Origin: Pseudomonas fluorescens NCIMB 11764
Lineage (GTDB): Bacteria; Pseudomonadota; Gammaproteobacteria; Pseudomonadales; Pseudomonadaceae
Direction of reading: 5' to 3'
DNA length: 64,000 nucleotides
NCBI RefSeq assembly: GCF_000293885.2
Contig: NZ_CP010945.1
Coordinates: forward strand, 2,190,001-2,254,000
A model generated the notes under the pieces. It saw nothing but the letters and a program-made list of their open reading frames with translations. It was not told where the DNA came from and made no database searches. The translations under genes and the position numbers were made by a program. Below, piece by piece: positions 27,271-36,479 of this stretch (within the stretch, counting starts at the first letter, position 1; each line of letters opens with the position of its first letter).

Positions 27271-28044
27271 ATGTCTTCCAGTTCATCTCTCACCTGCAAT
27301 TTCACGATCAACTCCAGTCTCGATATTGGCGTGTCGTTTGTCAGTGACGATAACGGCGCCAATTACGGCGGGCAGATCACTATTTTCACCCCTGGCACCG
27401 CAGGTCCGGTGAGCACCGGTTTATGGGACAGCGACGGCAACGTCTTCTTCACCCTCTACCAGTCTGAAAACCCGGCCATCAACTGCGTGATCAACTCGGG
27501 TTCGACGCCCGGTTCCTGGGACCCCTATATCGAGGTTGCCCAGCAAAACGGCCTGACCTGCACCATCACCGGCCCAGTGCCACAACCCGGTGAAAACACA
27601 TTTGGCTATACCCTCGACGTAGTGCCGAGCGCCGGCGTTGGTCAGGGCCCCGTGACGGCTCAGACAGCCGGATCGCCGACGCCTCAACACGTAACGCGAA
27701 TGTTGCTTCCTGCGGGCGGCAAAGAGGCATGGACGCTGATCATGCAGGGCAATGCTGCGGTGCCCGATGAAATCAGCGTTGGCTCACCGGTGGTCATGGC
27801 GTGGGCGCGGTTTGACGACGGGACACAGGTGGCCGGCGGGGTCTACAAGTCCGACACCCCGACGGATTACAACGTCAAGTTCATGTGGGTGCTGGACGCC
27901 AACGGTAATCAGTATCCCGGTTGGCCCATCGATGTCAGCGATCACGAGGACTTCCTCAACAATGGCTATCTGTTTTCACTGACGCCCGACAGTGATGAGG
28001 TCTACCTGCTGAACGTCGTTGAACGGCCTTGGGTGAAATCATGA
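27271..28044 (+). CDS. Unknown beta-rich protein A
   Basis: A 257-aa protein of no family I recognise. It starts at an ATG with AAGGAGCG upstream. It is rich in Gly, Thr, Ser and Asn, with many short beta-prone stretches (GGQITIFTPGTAGPVSTG, GYLFSLTPDSDEVYLLNVV). It seems to have two halves, about 1-125 and 140-257. No signal peptide or membrane segment is visible. Its stop overlaps the start of the next gene (ATGA), so both are made together. A surface, inclusion-body or lectin-like role is possible but unsupported. Confidence 0.7.
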   Translation: MSSSSSLTCNFTINSSLDIGVSFVSDDNGANYGGQITIFTPGTAGPVSTGLWDSDGNVFFTLYQSENPAINCVINSGSTPGSWDPYIEVAQQNGLTCTITGPVPQPGENTFGYTLDVVPSAGVGQGPVTAQTAGSPTPQHVTRMLLPAGGKEAWTLIMQGNAAVPDEISVGSPVVMAWARFDDGTQVAGGVYKSDTPTDYNVKFMWVLDANGNQYPGWPIDVSDHEDFLNNGYLFSLTPDSDEVYLLNVVERPWVKS

Positions 28045-28472
28045 CGACTACTTACACGTTCTCCGTCAGTCTGTTCGACGCGAGCGCCAACCCGAACGGG
28101 TTGCAGGTTTGGCAGAGCGGCACGTTGACGTTCGACACCGATTCGATGACGGGCGCATTGGCGCTACCGGGTTTTTACAAAGATCCGATCCCATACGAGG
28201 GAAGCGCCGTATCACCGTCAACGTCGGCAGGCACGACCATCAAGGCCTCGGGTAAAAGTACCGAGGCACAGATCACCTTCACCGTGACCTATAACTTTGA
28301 TGGTTTTCTTTTCAACGGCAGCTATGTCGGCGGTTTGATCAGCATGCTCGACTACGGCGCACAAGAGACCTACCTCTACGTCATCCAGGGGCTTTCTTCG
28401 CAGGGGCCATCGGGGGCTTCATTCCGCGGAGGTTCGACAGCGGTGGACAAGAGAACCCCGCGAACGGCCTGA
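28041..28472 (+). CDS. Unknown beta-rich protein B
   Basis: A 143-aa protein, start ATG at 28041 overlapping the stop of protein A. Like its partner it is Ser/Thr/Gly rich and probably beta-structured (TYTFSVSLFDASANPNG, ITFTVTYNFDGFLFNGSYVG). No recognised domain, signal peptide or cysteine was seen. Shared composition and coupling suggest a functional pair. Confidence 0.68.
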   Translation: MTTTYTFSVSLFDASANPNGLQVWQSGTLTFDTDSMTGALALPGFYKDPIPYEGSAVSPSTSAGTTIKASGKSTEAQITFTVTYNFDGFLFNGSYVGGLISMLDYGAQETYLYVIQGLSSQGPSGASFRGGSTAVDKRTPRTA

Positions 28473-28494
28473 TCCCCGGTTTTTCGCAGGCATG

Positions 28495-28525
28495 AAAAAG
28501 GCCCTGAGTCATTCGACTCAGGGCC
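28495..28525 (-). terminator. Rho-independent terminator of the yebG-like gene
   Basis: GGCCCTGAGTC / GACTCAGGGCC stem with a 4-base loop; on the minus strand it is followed by five T. It sits 20 bases past the stop of the yebG-like gene and also faces the unknown pair. Confidence 0.88.
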
Positions 28526-28544
28526 TATTCAATTCGGGTGTCGC

Positions 28545-28880
28545 TTACTTGGGTGTCTTGGCTGCTTTAGCTGGCTTGGCAGGCTCAGCGGCTTCGACTG
28601 CTTCAACAACGGGTTCCGCTATTTCAGCCGGCGCACTCAGCAGTTCGGACAACGCATCCGGCTGGCTCTTGAATGCCTTGGCGAACACATCGCGGTTCTT
28701 CGCCATGTAGATCCCGGCTTCTTCCACTTGCTGCTCGGTCAGGGACGGAACGGCTTTTTGCAACACTTCAGCCAGCAATTCGGCCAGTTCGAGCATTTTG
28801 TCATGACGGTCAGCTTCGGCTTTATCCATGAACAAGCGCTCCAGATCTCGGCTGCTGCGGTATACCACTTCGACGGCCAT
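28545..28880 (-). CDS. YebG-family SOS-response protein
   Basis: A 111-aa protein matching YebG (MAVEVVYRSSRDLERLFMDKAEADRHDKMLELAELL). A low-complexity Ala/Pro/Lys tail after about residue 80 is longer than in E. coli YebG (96 aa). YebG is DNA-damage inducible and of uncertain function. A near-perfect LexA box lies about 45 bases upstream of the start, supporting SOS control here. A terminator follows. Confidence 0.85.
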   Translation of the reverse strand: MAVEVVYRSSRDLERLFMDKAEADRHDKMLELAELLAEVLQKAVPSLTEQQVEEAGIYMAKNRDVFAKAFKSQPDALSELLSAPAEIAEPVVEAVEAAEPAKPAKAAKTPK

Positions 28881-29193
28881 TCACCACCTCACATGCCTTC
28901 ACGATAGTTGTCTGTTTCGACCACTGTATTTATATACAGCGAAAAGGATAAGCGAATCCCTGCGCTTTGGGTAGTGGCTTTTTAATGTAGACCGAATTCA
29001 GGGTTTGTCAGGTGGGCCGTGGCGCTCCAATGGCGAGGGCTAGCCCCCACAGGGTGCGACCAAACGCCACGGAGCGCGTTTTAGAGCACCTCGCCATCAT
29101 GTCGCAGGCGCCTCTGGCCTTTTTTCTGCATGCAGAACAACCGTCACGTCCAACCCGCATCATCCGCTCGAACCGAGCTAAGGAAGAATCATC
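28881..29193. other. Intergenic region: LexA box and REP-like remnant
   Basis: Between the divergent yebG-like and psiE genes. It contains a LexA box at 28924-28939 and a single REP-like palindrome (GGCGAGGGCTAGCCCCC, about 29032-29050). No Pho box was confidently seen for psiE. No gene is apparent. Confidence 0.5.
28924..28939. promoter_or_regulatory. LexA box
   Basis: CTGTATTTATATACAG matches the CTGT-N8-ACAG LexA consensus with an AT-rich centre. It lies about 45 bases upstream of the yebG-like start (28880). Confidence 0.85.
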
Positions 29194-29694
29194 GTGAAAA
29201 TCAACTGGGCCGAGAACCTGCGGCAAAACGTGCACCAACTGGCCGAGTCCCTGGGCAATCTGTTCGTCGAGACTTTCCACTACCTGGCGCTGTTCGCCAT
29301 AGGTGCAGTGACCGCGTGGGCAGCGGTGATGGAATTTCTGGGGATGATCGAAGAGGGGCACATCAAGATCGACGATATCTTGCTGCTGTTCATCTACCTC
29401 GAACTGGGCGCGATGGTCGGGATTTACTTCAAGACCAACCACATGCCGGTGCGCTTCCTGATTTACGTGGCGATCACTGCGCTGACGCGGCTGCTGATCT
29501 CCAACGTCTCGCACCACAACCCGCCTGACCTGGGCATCATTTACCTGTGCGGCGGGATTCTGCTACTGGCGTTTGCGATTCTGGTGGTGCGTTACGCCTC
29601 GTCGCAATTCCCTTCGGTGAAGATCGAACACCCGCAACGCAAGATCGGTGCGGGTTCCGGTGAGCATCCCGAAGTGGAAAAGGGCGAGATTTAA
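29194..29694 (+). CDS. PsiE-family phosphate-starvation-inducible membrane protein
   Basis: A 166-aa inner-membrane protein with four hydrophobic segments (about 24-46, 62-80, 85-105, 110-135), including the conserved FIYLELGAMVGIYFKTNHMPVRFLIYVAITALTR. PsiE is phosphate-starvation induced in E. coli, of unknown function. The GTG at 29194 has AAGGAAG 7 bases upstream. The gene ends 4 bases into the convergent DUF3509 gene. Confidence 0.88.
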   Translation: MKINWAENLRQNVHQLAESLGNLFVETFHYLALFAIGAVTAWAAVMEFLGMIEEGHIKIDDILLLFIYLELGAMVGIYFKTNHMPVRFLIYVAITALTRLLISNVSHHNPPDLGIIYLCGGILLLAFAILVVRYASSQFPSVKIEHPQRKIGAGSGEHPEVEKGEI

Positions 29695-30005
29695 AGGCGC
29701 ATGGCGGGCCGCGGCTGGCCTTTGGCTGGCGGCGGCAGCTTGTGGTTGTCGCCGTCGGTCATGGCTTCGAGGATGGTCATGGCGCACTGGCCCTGTTCGA
29801 TGGCAATGCCGAACTGGATGCTTTGCACCAAACGTTTGAGGCGCTTGGGGTCATTGCGTTGTTCGGCGCTGATCATCCGTTTGGCCACGATACGGCCACT
29901 GTTGGAGAGGGTCAGCATGATGCTGCCGTCCAGACCCTGAATGCTCAGGTTGATCTGGTAATCCGGTGCAAAGGCATCGGTAATGAGCTGAAAGGGGTTG
30001 TCCAT
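29691..30005 (-). CDS. DUF3509 domain protein
   Basis: A 104-aa protein of a family found almost only in Pseudomonas (MDNPFQLITDAFAPDYQINLSIQ). The C-terminus after residue 80 is Pro/Lys rich. No function is known. It converges on psiE with a 4-base overlap. Confidence 0.85.
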   Translation of the reverse strand: MDNPFQLITDAFAPDYQINLSIQGLDGSIMLTLSNSGRIVAKRMISAEQRNDPKRLKRLVQSIQFGIAIEQGQCAMTILEAMTDGDNHKLPPPAKGQPRPAMRL

Positions 30006-30269
30006 GATGCGTCACCGCCTGATTGAACGTGCAGTTGTTGACCGGCCATGGTCGGGTTGGTTCGCAATACCGGACCATCGGCAGGCGCTCGCTGAGGTTC
30101 TCAAAAAATCCTTTTTGCCTCGTCAGGGGTGTAGCAAGGGGCATGCCGGAAAGGTTGTCGGACAATGATCGCGGGATAAAAGAGGCGGGCTCTATGGCCC
30201 GCCTTCTTTTTGCCTGCCCGTTTCAGGGCATGAATGAGTCGATGATCGCTGACAGTGCAATCAGACCGA

Positions 30270-31646
30270 TCAGCACTCCACCCAGCTGACAGCCAGGCCG
30301 CCTCGTGAGGTCTCTTTGTATTTGTCGTGCATGTCGGCGCCGGTGTCGCGCATGGTGCGGATCACCCGGTCCAGGGAAATGAAGTGTTTGCCGTCGCCGC
30401 GCAGGGCCATTTGCGTGGCGTTGATCGCCTTCACGGCAGCGATGGCATTGCGCTCGATGCACGGCACCTGCACCAGGCCGCCGACCGGATCGCACGTCAG
30501 GCCGAGGTTATGTTCCAGGCCGATTTCGGCGGCGTTTTCCAGTTGCTCCGGGGTAGCACCGAGTACGTCCGCCAAACCGGCGGCGGCCATGGCGCAGGCC
30601 GAGCCGACTTCGCCTTGGCAGCCAACTTCGGCACCGGAGATGGAAGCGTTTTTCTTGCAGAGAATTCCTACGGCTGCAGCGCCCAAAAAGAACGCCACGA
30701 CATCATCGTCCGACGCGTCCGGGTTGAACTTCATGTAGTAGTGCAGGACGGCGGGAATGATCCCGGCCGCGCCATTGGTTGGCGCGGTGACCATCCGTCC
30801 GCCGGCGGCGTTTTCTTCGTTCACGGCAAGGGCGAACAGGTTCACCCATTCCATCGCCGACAGCGTCGAAGTGATGACATTCGGCTTTCCGATTTCCAAC
30901 AGGCTGCGGTGCAATTTCGCCGCCCGACGCGGAACATTCAGACCGCCGGGCAGGATCCCTTCGTGGCGCAAGCCCTGCTCGACGCACTCGCGCATCACCG
31001 ACCAGATATGCAGCAAGCCCTGACGGATGTCGGCTTCGCTGCGCCAGGCCAGTTCATTGGCCATCATCAACTCGGAAACCCTGAGTCCATGCTGATTGCA
31101 CAGCTTGAGCAATTCGGCAGCGCTGGAGAAATCGTACGGCAGCACTACGTCGCTGGTCGGAGCGATGCCGGATTCGGCTTCGGCCGCTTCGATGATGAAA
31201 CCACCGCCGATCGAGTAGTACGTTTGCTCCGACAGCTCACCGGTTTCGCCGAAGGCTGTCAGAGACATGGCGTTGGGGTGGTAGGGCAGGCTCTCATCAA
31301 GCAGCAGCAAATCGCGGTGCCAGTCGAAGGCAATGGTGGTTTGGCCGGCCAGATTCAGTTCGCCGGTCTCCAGCAATGTGTTGATGCGGCTGTCGATGCA
31401 GGTCGGATCGATGCTGTCCGGCCATTCGCCCATCAGGCCCATGACGCAGGCCCGGTCGGTAGCGTGACCGACTCCGGTTGCGGACAGGGAGCCGTACAGG
31501 CGGATTTCCACCCGACGGACGGCATTGAGCAGATTCTGCTCGATCAGTGCCTGGGCGAAGGTCGCGGCGGCGCGCATCGGGCCGACGGTGTGGGAACTGG
31601 ACGGACCGATGCCGACTTTGAAAAGATCAAAAACACTGATAGCCAT
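30270..31646 (-). CDS. sdaA: L-serine ammonia-lyase (iron-sulfur type)
   Basis: A 458-aa single-chain L-serine deaminase making pyruvate and ammonia. It has the N-terminal beta domain ([19 protein letters not shown]) and the C-terminal alpha domain, with the [4Fe-4S] cysteines in [11 protein letters not shown] and [18 protein letters not shown]. The ATG at 31646 is chosen by the family N-terminus; the open frame upstream is not coding. Divergent from a LysR gene across a 135-bp gap with nested inverted repeats. Confidence 0.94.
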   Translation of the reverse strand: MAISVFDLFKVGIGPSSSHTVGPMRAAATFAQALIEQNLLNAVRRVEIRLYGSLSATGVGHATDRACVMGLMGEWPDSIDPTCIDSRINTLLETGELNLAGQTTIAFDWHRDLLLLDESLPYHPNAMSLTAFGETGELSEQTYYSIGGGFIIEAAEAESGIAPTSDVVLPYDFSSAAELLKLCNQHGLRVSELMMANELAWRSEADIRQGLLHIWSVMRECVEQGLRHEGILPGGLNVPRRAAKLHRSLLEIGKPNVITSTLSAMEWVNLFALAVNEENAAGGRMVTAPTNGAAGIIPAVLHYYMKFNPDASDDDVVAFFLGAAAVGILCKKNASISGAEVGCQGEVGSACAMAAAGLADVLGATPEQLENAAEIGLEHNLGLTCDPVGGLVQVPCIERNAIAAVKAINATQMALRGDGKHFISLDRVIRTMRDTGADMHDKYKETSRGGLAVSWVEC

Positions 31647-31691
31647 GCTAAAGCCTATACAAGCAATGGAAGAGAAATCGCCGCCATTTTT

Positions 31692-31736
31692 GTAGGACAA
31701 GCGCAATGTCAGCGATACTGCGCGTCTCGGTCCTAC
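31692..31736. promoter_or_regulatory. Nested inverted repeat between sdaA and the LysR gene (candidate operator)
   Basis: GTAGGAC (31692-31698) and GTCCTAC (31730-31736) enclose GCGCA (31701-31705) and TGCGC (31719-31723). It sits between divergent promoters and is a reasonable LysR-type site. Confidence 0.5.
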
Positions 31737-31781
31737 GTGACTAACGAAACTTCCTAAGACAGCCTTTAGCAGGACTAAACA

Positions 31782-32729
31782 ATGAGTCGCCAATTGCACG
31801 CCCAGACTTACGTCTGGCTGCACGTGTTTTCCTGTGCCGCGCGGCACTTGTCGTTCACCCGTTGTGCCGAAGAACTGCACATCACACCGGGTGCGGTCAG
31901 TCAGCAAATCCGCCAACTGGAAGAACGGCTAGGGTTCCGACTGTTTCACCGGCGTGCGCGGGGGGTGGAGTTGAGCGCGCATGGCCAGCGACTGGCCATT
32001 ACGGTCAACGAGGCTTACGGCAGCATTGACGCCGAATTGCGACGACTGGACGCCGGAATGATCAGCGGGATTTTGCGGGTGCGCTCGATTCCCTCGTTCC
32101 TGAGCAAATGGCTGACCCCGCGTCTACCGCGCTTGCAGCAGCGGTTTCCAGACATTCAATTGCGCCTGGTGGCGGAGGACAGCAGCGTGCCGTTGCACGA
32201 GGGCGACTTTGACCTGGCGATCGATCTGAACGACGGCAGCTACCCCGGCCTGTTATCCACAACCTTGCTCGATGAGCAGATCTTCCCGGTCTGCGCGCCG
32301 AGTCTGTTGCGCGGGCGGCCGCCGTTGCATGGCCCGGCAGACCTGTCGCACTTTCCGCTGTTGCACGACATCACGGCCTGGCGCGGCAGTTATGAGTACG
32401 CGGAATGGGAGTTCTATCTCAACGCCATCGGTTACGAAGGCGCGGATGTGCGGCGCGGGCACACCTTCAATCGCAACCACCTGACCATCGAGGCGGCGAT
32501 TGCCGGTATGGGCGTGGCGATTGCGCGGCGCACCTTGCTGAATGATGAGCTGGAACGCGGAGCGTTGATTGTACCGTTTGGTCTGGCGGTGCCGAATCAC
32601 AAGCGTTACATGCTGCTGTATGCGCCGGGGGCGCTGAGCCATCCGGGCGTGCGTGCAGTGCATGACTGGCTGGTGGAGGAGGCGGGCGTTTTTCGAAGCC
32701 TGCACCCGCTGGCAGAGCGGCAGATGTGA
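31782..32729 (+). CDS. LysR-family regulator (GcvA-like)
   Basis: A 315-aa LysR protein. The winged helix is at residues 12-70 ([40 protein letters not shown]) and the effector domain at about 95-300, including [19 protein letters not shown]. It resembles the GcvA subgroup. Divergent from sdaA, so it likely controls serine deamination; the inducer may be serine or a related amino acid (inference). Confidence 0.9.
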   Translation: MSRQLHAQTYVWLHVFSCAARHLSFTRCAEELHITPGAVSQQIRQLEERLGFRLFHRRARGVELSAHGQRLAITVNEAYGSIDAELRRLDAGMISGILRVRSIPSFLSKWLTPRLPRLQQRFPDIQLRLVAEDSSVPLHEGDFDLAIDLNDGSYPGLLSTTLLDEQIFPVCAPSLLRGRPPLHGPADLSHFPLLHDITAWRGSYEYAEWEFYLNAIGYEGADVRRGHTFNRNHLTIEAAIAGMGVAIARRTLLNDELERGALIVPFGLAVPNHKRYMLLYAPGALSHPGVRAVHDWLVEEAGVFRSLHPLAERQM

Positions 32730-32942
32730 GTATTTGTGACAAAGAAGTGAAGCGACCCAACTCCCGACCTTAACAGCGCTTTTGCTCCTTGTCCGGCTTT
32801 TTTTGCGAATGAAAATTTATCTTTTTTCAGGGGTTGAAATGTTCGGCGCACAGACCGATTGTGTAGGTAAGAGGTCACGGTGATGACGCCCAAGGGCCAG
32901 CCGAAGGGCCTCTCGCGAGCTAGCTGAAATAAGGGATGAACT

Positions 32943-33350
32943 ATGCAAATCCAAGTCAACAGCGATAACCATATTCAAAGCAGCATCCGACTGGAGGAGT
33001 GGGTACGTACTACCATTGAGAGCACGCTCGAACGTTATGAAGAGGACCTGACACGCGTCGAGGTCCACCTGCGGGACGAGAACGGCGACAAGCCCGGTCC
33101 CCACGACATGCGCTGCCAGCTGGAAGCGCGGCCAAAAGGCCACCAACCGATTTCTGTTACCCACAAAGCCGCAAACCTGGAACTGGCGATCGACGGTGCG
33201 GCTGAAAAACTCGAACACGCGCTGGAACACCTGTTCGGCAAACTGCGGGGCAAACCACGTGCCGCTATAGTGCCGTTCGAAAGGCCCACTGCCGATGCGC
33301 TGCTGGAAGACGAGTTTCTCGAGAACGAACAGGCTGCACAAAACGGCTGA
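32943..33350 (+). CDS. HPF/RaiA-like ribosome-associated protein
   Basis: A 135-aa protein with a divergent HPF/RaiA (sigma-54 modulation) domain over residues 1-110 (MQIQVNSDNHIQSSIRLEEWV, TRVEVHLRDENGDK, AIDGAAEKLEHALEHLFGKLRG). Family members bind the small ribosomal subunit in stationary phase or cold. It is not the rpoN-linked copy. A terminator lies 36 bases after the stop. Confidence 0.82.
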   Translation: MQIQVNSDNHIQSSIRLEEWVRTTIESTLERYEEDLTRVEVHLRDENGDKPGPHDMRCQLEARPKGHQPISVTHKAANLELAIDGAAEKLEHALEHLFGKLRGKPRAAIVPFERPTADALLEDEFLENEQAAQNG

Positions 33351-33385
33351 CGCCTGAATCACTATTTGTCTTTCCACCTCTGAAA

Positions 33386-33418
33386 ACGGGCCTGCTGATG
33401 CAGGCCCGTTCTTGTTTC
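33386..33418 (+). terminator. Rho-independent terminator after the HPF-like gene
   Basis: ACGGGCCTGC / GCAGGCCCGT stem, 4-base loop, then TTCTTGTTT. Confidence 0.82.
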
Positions 33419-33450
33419 AGGGGTTGGCTAATTCTCAGGTTGATCAATAC

Positions 33451-33572
33451 CTGTGGCGAGGGGATTTATCCCCGTTCGGCTGCGAAGCAGTCGTAAATGG
33501 ATATCAGGCACCCCGTGATTGCAGATTTTGGAGCCGCTTCGCAGCCCAACGGGGATAAATCCCCTCGCCACA
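33451..33572. repeat. REPIN (paired REP elements)
   Basis: Inverted arms with core GTGGCGAGGGGATTTATCCCC and the shared GTTCGGCTGCGAAGC extension. Same variant as at 408-544. It lies between the HPF-like gene and the iron locus. Confidence 0.88.
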
Positions 33573-33634
33573 GTGATGTTTGCCTCCAGGCATCGTTGGA
33601 TCAAACGCAGGAAAAACCGGATCTTTTTTGCGTA

Positions 33635-33649
33635 TGAGAATATTTATCA
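33635..33649. promoter_or_regulatory. Fur box
   Basis: TGAGAATATTTATCA matches the 7-1-7 Fur consensus TGATAAT-N-ATTATCA at 12 of 14 positions. It is about 65 bases upstream of the DUF3649 start, which supports iron repression of the following gene cluster. Confidence 0.78.
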
Positions 33650-33713
33650 TTAATATTGCGACCTTGTTGGCCCCCTGACTTTCTCGCGGCCTCACCCGTT
33701 TCAAGGTCGAAAC

Positions 33714-34007
33714 ATGAAAGCACTCCCCGTTTCCTATCGATTGGCCGTCACGTCGCGACTGCTCGCTGCCGTGGTGGGCGGCTATATCGTTGCGGCGCTC
33801 GCCAGTGTCAGCCTGAGTCTGTGGGTGCCCATGGCCCGCGCCGACGCCGTGGTGACCGGGATGATGACCTCGTTTCTGGCCTACCTGTGCGCGGTGATCT
33901 GGTGCTTTGCCTGTCAGAGCGCGTGGCGAGCCTGGTTCGGGGTGATCGTGGCGAGCCTGATGCTGGCCGCGGTGTCAGGGCTGGCTTACTGGGTGGGCCA
34001 TTCATGA
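33714..34007 (+). CDS. DUF3649 membrane protein
   Basis: A 97-aa inner-membrane protein with three hydrophobic helices (about 15-38, 48-66, 72-92). DUF3649 genes typically precede a PepSY-type membrane protein in siderophore loci. The stop overlaps the next start (ATGA). Fur box upstream. Confidence 0.87.
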   Translation: MKALPVSYRLAVTSRLLAAVVGGYIVAALASVSLSLWVPMARADAVVTGMMTSFLAYLCAVIWCFACQSAWRAWFGVIVASLMLAAVSGLAYWVGHS

Positions 34008-35584
34008 AAGAGGGCTTTCGTCAGGCGATGGCCTGGCTGCATACCTGGGCCGGGTTGATCTTCGGCTGGTTGCTGTTCGCGATTTTCCTGACCGGCACAC
34101 TGGCCTACTTCAAGGACGAGATCAGCCACTGGATGCAACCGGAAATTCCTGCCCGTTCGGTGACCTCCGAAGCCAGTCTGACCCTGGCGCAGAACTACCT
34201 TCAGCAACACGCCGCCGGTGCCTCGCGCTGGCTCATCGACCTGCCCGATGCCCGCGAGCCCGGCCTGTCAGTACGCTGGCAGCAGACCCCGGCCAAGCGT
34301 GGCGAACGTGGTCAGTTCACGGAAAAACTCCTCGATCCACAAACCGGCGCCGAAGTGCAGGGTCGCGCAACCATGGGCGGCGAGTTCTTCTACCGTTTCC
34401 ACTTTCAACTGCAAATGCCCTATCCGTGGGGCCGCTGGTTGTCGACCATCGCGGCCATGGCGATGTTCGTCGCGCTGATCAGCGGGATCATCACCCACAA
34501 GAAAATCTTCAAGGACTTCTTCACCTTCCGTCCGCGCAAGGGCCAGCGCTCCTGGCTCGACGGGCACAACGCGTTGGGTGTGCTGGTGCTGCCGTTTCAC
34601 CTGATGATCACCTACAGCAGCCTGGTGATTTTTATGTCGATGGTGATGCCGGCCAGCATTCTGGCTTCGTACAACGGTGATGTGCGGGCGTTTTTCGATG
34701 AGGTGTTCCCGGCATCTGCTACCCCGGAGCTGGCGGGCAAACCGGCTGAACTGGCGCCGCTGGCACCGCTGCTGGAAAAGGCTCGGGAGCAGTGGTCGGT
34801 CGGGCGGGTCGGGCGGCTCACCGTGAACAATCCAGGCGATACGAACGCTTCGGTGGTGCTCGTGCGTGACGGTGCCGATCGCGTGGTCCATGACTTTGGC
34901 CGCGCGGCGACCTTCAACGGCGTGACCGGACAATTGCTCGGCACCACGCCGGAGCAATCGCTGCCGAGGGCGATTGCCGGCAGTTTCTACGGTTTGCACA
35001 TGGGCCGTTTTGCCGACCCGGTGCTGCGCTGGCTGTACTTTGTCTGCGGGTTGGCCGGCACGGCGATGATCGGCACCGGGCTGGTGGTCTGGCTCGGCAA
35101 GCGTCAGCTCAAACATGCGAAAAGCGGCGTGATGCCCTTCGAGTTGCGGCTGGTGGAGGTGCTGAACATCGCCAGCATGTCCGGGCTGATGGTCGCCGTG
35201 GCCGCGTTCTTCTGGGCCAATCGCGGATTGCCGGTGGACATGGCTGGGCGCGCGGATTGGGAAGTGAACAGCTTCTTTACCGTCTGGGGCCTGAGCGTGT
35301 TGCATGCCATGGTCCGTCGTGGCCGTGCGGCGTGGGTCGAGCAGTTGGCGCTGGCGGCGCTGCTGTTTGGCGCGGTGCCGCTGCTGAACGCCCTGACCAC
35401 GCCCTATCACTTGGGCGTCACGCTGGTGCAGGGCGATTGGGCGATGGCCGGTTTCGACCTGACGTGCCTGGGCAGCGGTGTGTTTTTCGCCTGGGCTGCG
35501 TGGAAAATGCAGCGCTCGGCACAGGCTGCAGTCGTCACCCGACAGCGTGCGCAACCGATCACCCTTGAGCGTGAGGCGAACTGA
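34004..35584 (+). CDS. PepSY-associated membrane protein (PiuB/siderophore-reductase-like)
   Basis: A 526-aa polytopic inner-membrane protein. The first helix (MAWLHTWAGLIFGWLLFAIFLTGTLAYF) contains the conserved histidine of this family, and further helices occur near 150, 195, 350 and 390-490. Such proteins are proposed to reduce or release iron from ferric siderophores in the periplasm. The ATG at 34004 overlaps the stop of DUF3649. Operon with DUF3325 and a FecIR system. Confidence 0.88.
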   Translation: MKEGFRQAMAWLHTWAGLIFGWLLFAIFLTGTLAYFKDEISHWMQPEIPARSVTSEASLTLAQNYLQQHAAGASRWLIDLPDAREPGLSVRWQQTPAKRGERGQFTEKLLDPQTGAEVQGRATMGGEFFYRFHFQLQMPYPWGRWLSTIAAMAMFVALISGIITHKKIFKDFFTFRPRKGQRSWLDGHNALGVLVLPFHLMITYSSLVIFMSMVMPASILASYNGDVRAFFDEVFPASATPELAGKPAELAPLAPLLEKAREQWSVGRVGRLTVNNPGDTNASVVLVRDGADRVVHDFGRAATFNGVTGQLLGTTPEQSLPRAIAGSFYGLHMGRFADPVLRWLYFVCGLAGTAMIGTGLVVWLGKRQLKHAKSGVMPFELRLVEVLNIASMSGLMVAVAAFFWANRGLPVDMAGRADWEVNSFFTVWGLSVLHAMVRRGRAAWVEQLALAALLFGAVPLLNALTTPYHLGVTLVQGDWAMAGFDLTCLGSGVFFAWAAWKMQRSAQAAVVTRQRAQPITLEREAN

Positions 35585-35911
35585 ATGTTGCTGGCCCTGT
35601 TGCTCTGTTACGGTGGTATCACCGCGCTGTGTTTATCGATGGACCGGCATCATGCCGAGCTGTTGGGCCGCAAGCCGTCGGCCCGTCGCCGCCAACTGAT
35701 GAAGTTCGGTGGCTGGCTGTTACTGGCCTTGTCGCTGTGGGCGGCGGTGGCTTCGACCGGTTGGGGGCTTGGGTTGGTGGAGTGGTTTGCGGTGCTGATG
35801 CTCAGTGCATTGCTGCTGGTGCTGTTGATGCCCTATCGACCGCGTCTGGTGTTGTCACTGGCCGGTCTGAGTCTGCTCGTCAGCCCTGTTGCCGCGTTTG
35901 CGCAGTATTGA
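35585..35911 (+). CDS. DUF3325 membrane protein
   Basis: A 108-aa protein with three hydrophobic helices (about 1-18, 40-60, 64-84) and a hydrophobic C-terminus. DUF3325 follows the PepSY gene in many siderophore loci. Its start is directly adjacent to the preceding stop. Confidence 0.85.
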   Translation: MLLALLLCYGGITALCLSMDRHHAELLGRKPSARRRQLMKFGGWLLLALSLWAAVASTGWGLGLVEWFAVLMLSALLLVLLMPYRPRLVLSLAGLSLLVSPVAAFAQY

Positions 35912-35915
35912 CCTG

Positions 35916-36479
35916 ATGATCACCCGTCCTCCTGATTCCCACGACGAAGAGCCTCGCGGCGCGCGTGCGCATTTCCTGCAGGTGTTCTTGTCCCAGCGTT
36001 CGCAAATGGAAGCGCTGGTGAACCGTCGTGTCGGGTGCCGGGCAACGGCAGCGGACCTGGTGCAGGACTTGTTTTTGCGCTTCTGGCGCCGGCCGCTGGT
36101 GCAGGTCGAAGAGCTCAGCACGTACCTGTTGCGCTGCGCCGGCAACATCGCCATCGACCACTTGCGCAGCGAAGGCGCGCGGGTTCGGGTCAATGAAGGC
36201 TGGCAACCGGATCAACCCGACAGCCATGGCAGTGAACCCCAGGCCGCACTGGAGGCCGGCAATGATTTGCGCCACGTCGAAGCCGCGTTGCGGGCGTTGC
36301 CCGAGCGCACGCGGCAGATTTTTCTGCTCAATCGCATCCACGGCCGTAAATACGCGGAGATCGCCAAGGCCATGGGGTTGTCCCAAAGTGCCGTGGAAAA
36401 ACATATGATGCGCGCCCTCGAAGCCTGCAAGGCCAGCCTGCGGGATCCCGAACCGCGCACGCCAGGGAAAGCACCGTGA
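35916..36479 (+). CDS. FecI-type ECF sigma factor
   Basis: A 187-aa extracytoplasmic-function sigma factor. Region 2 is near residues 30-95 (VNRRVGCRATAADLVQDLFLRFWRRP, AIDHLRSEGARVR) and region 4 near 125-175 (LPERTRQIFLLNRIHGRKYAEIAKAMGLSQSAVEKHM). It would direct transcription of the TonB receptor gene when its signal arrives. The ATG at 35916 is 4 bases after the DUF3325 stop; its own stop overlaps the FecR start (GTGA). Confidence 0.92.
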   Translation: MITRPPDSHDEEPRGARAHFLQVFLSQRSQMEALVNRRVGCRATAADLVQDLFLRFWRRPLVQVEELSTYLLRCAGNIAIDHLRSEGARVRVNEGWQPDQPDSHGSEPQAALEAGNDLRHVEAALRALPERTRQIFLLNRIHGRKYAEIAKAMGLSQSAVEKHMMRALEACKASLRDPEPRTPGKAP

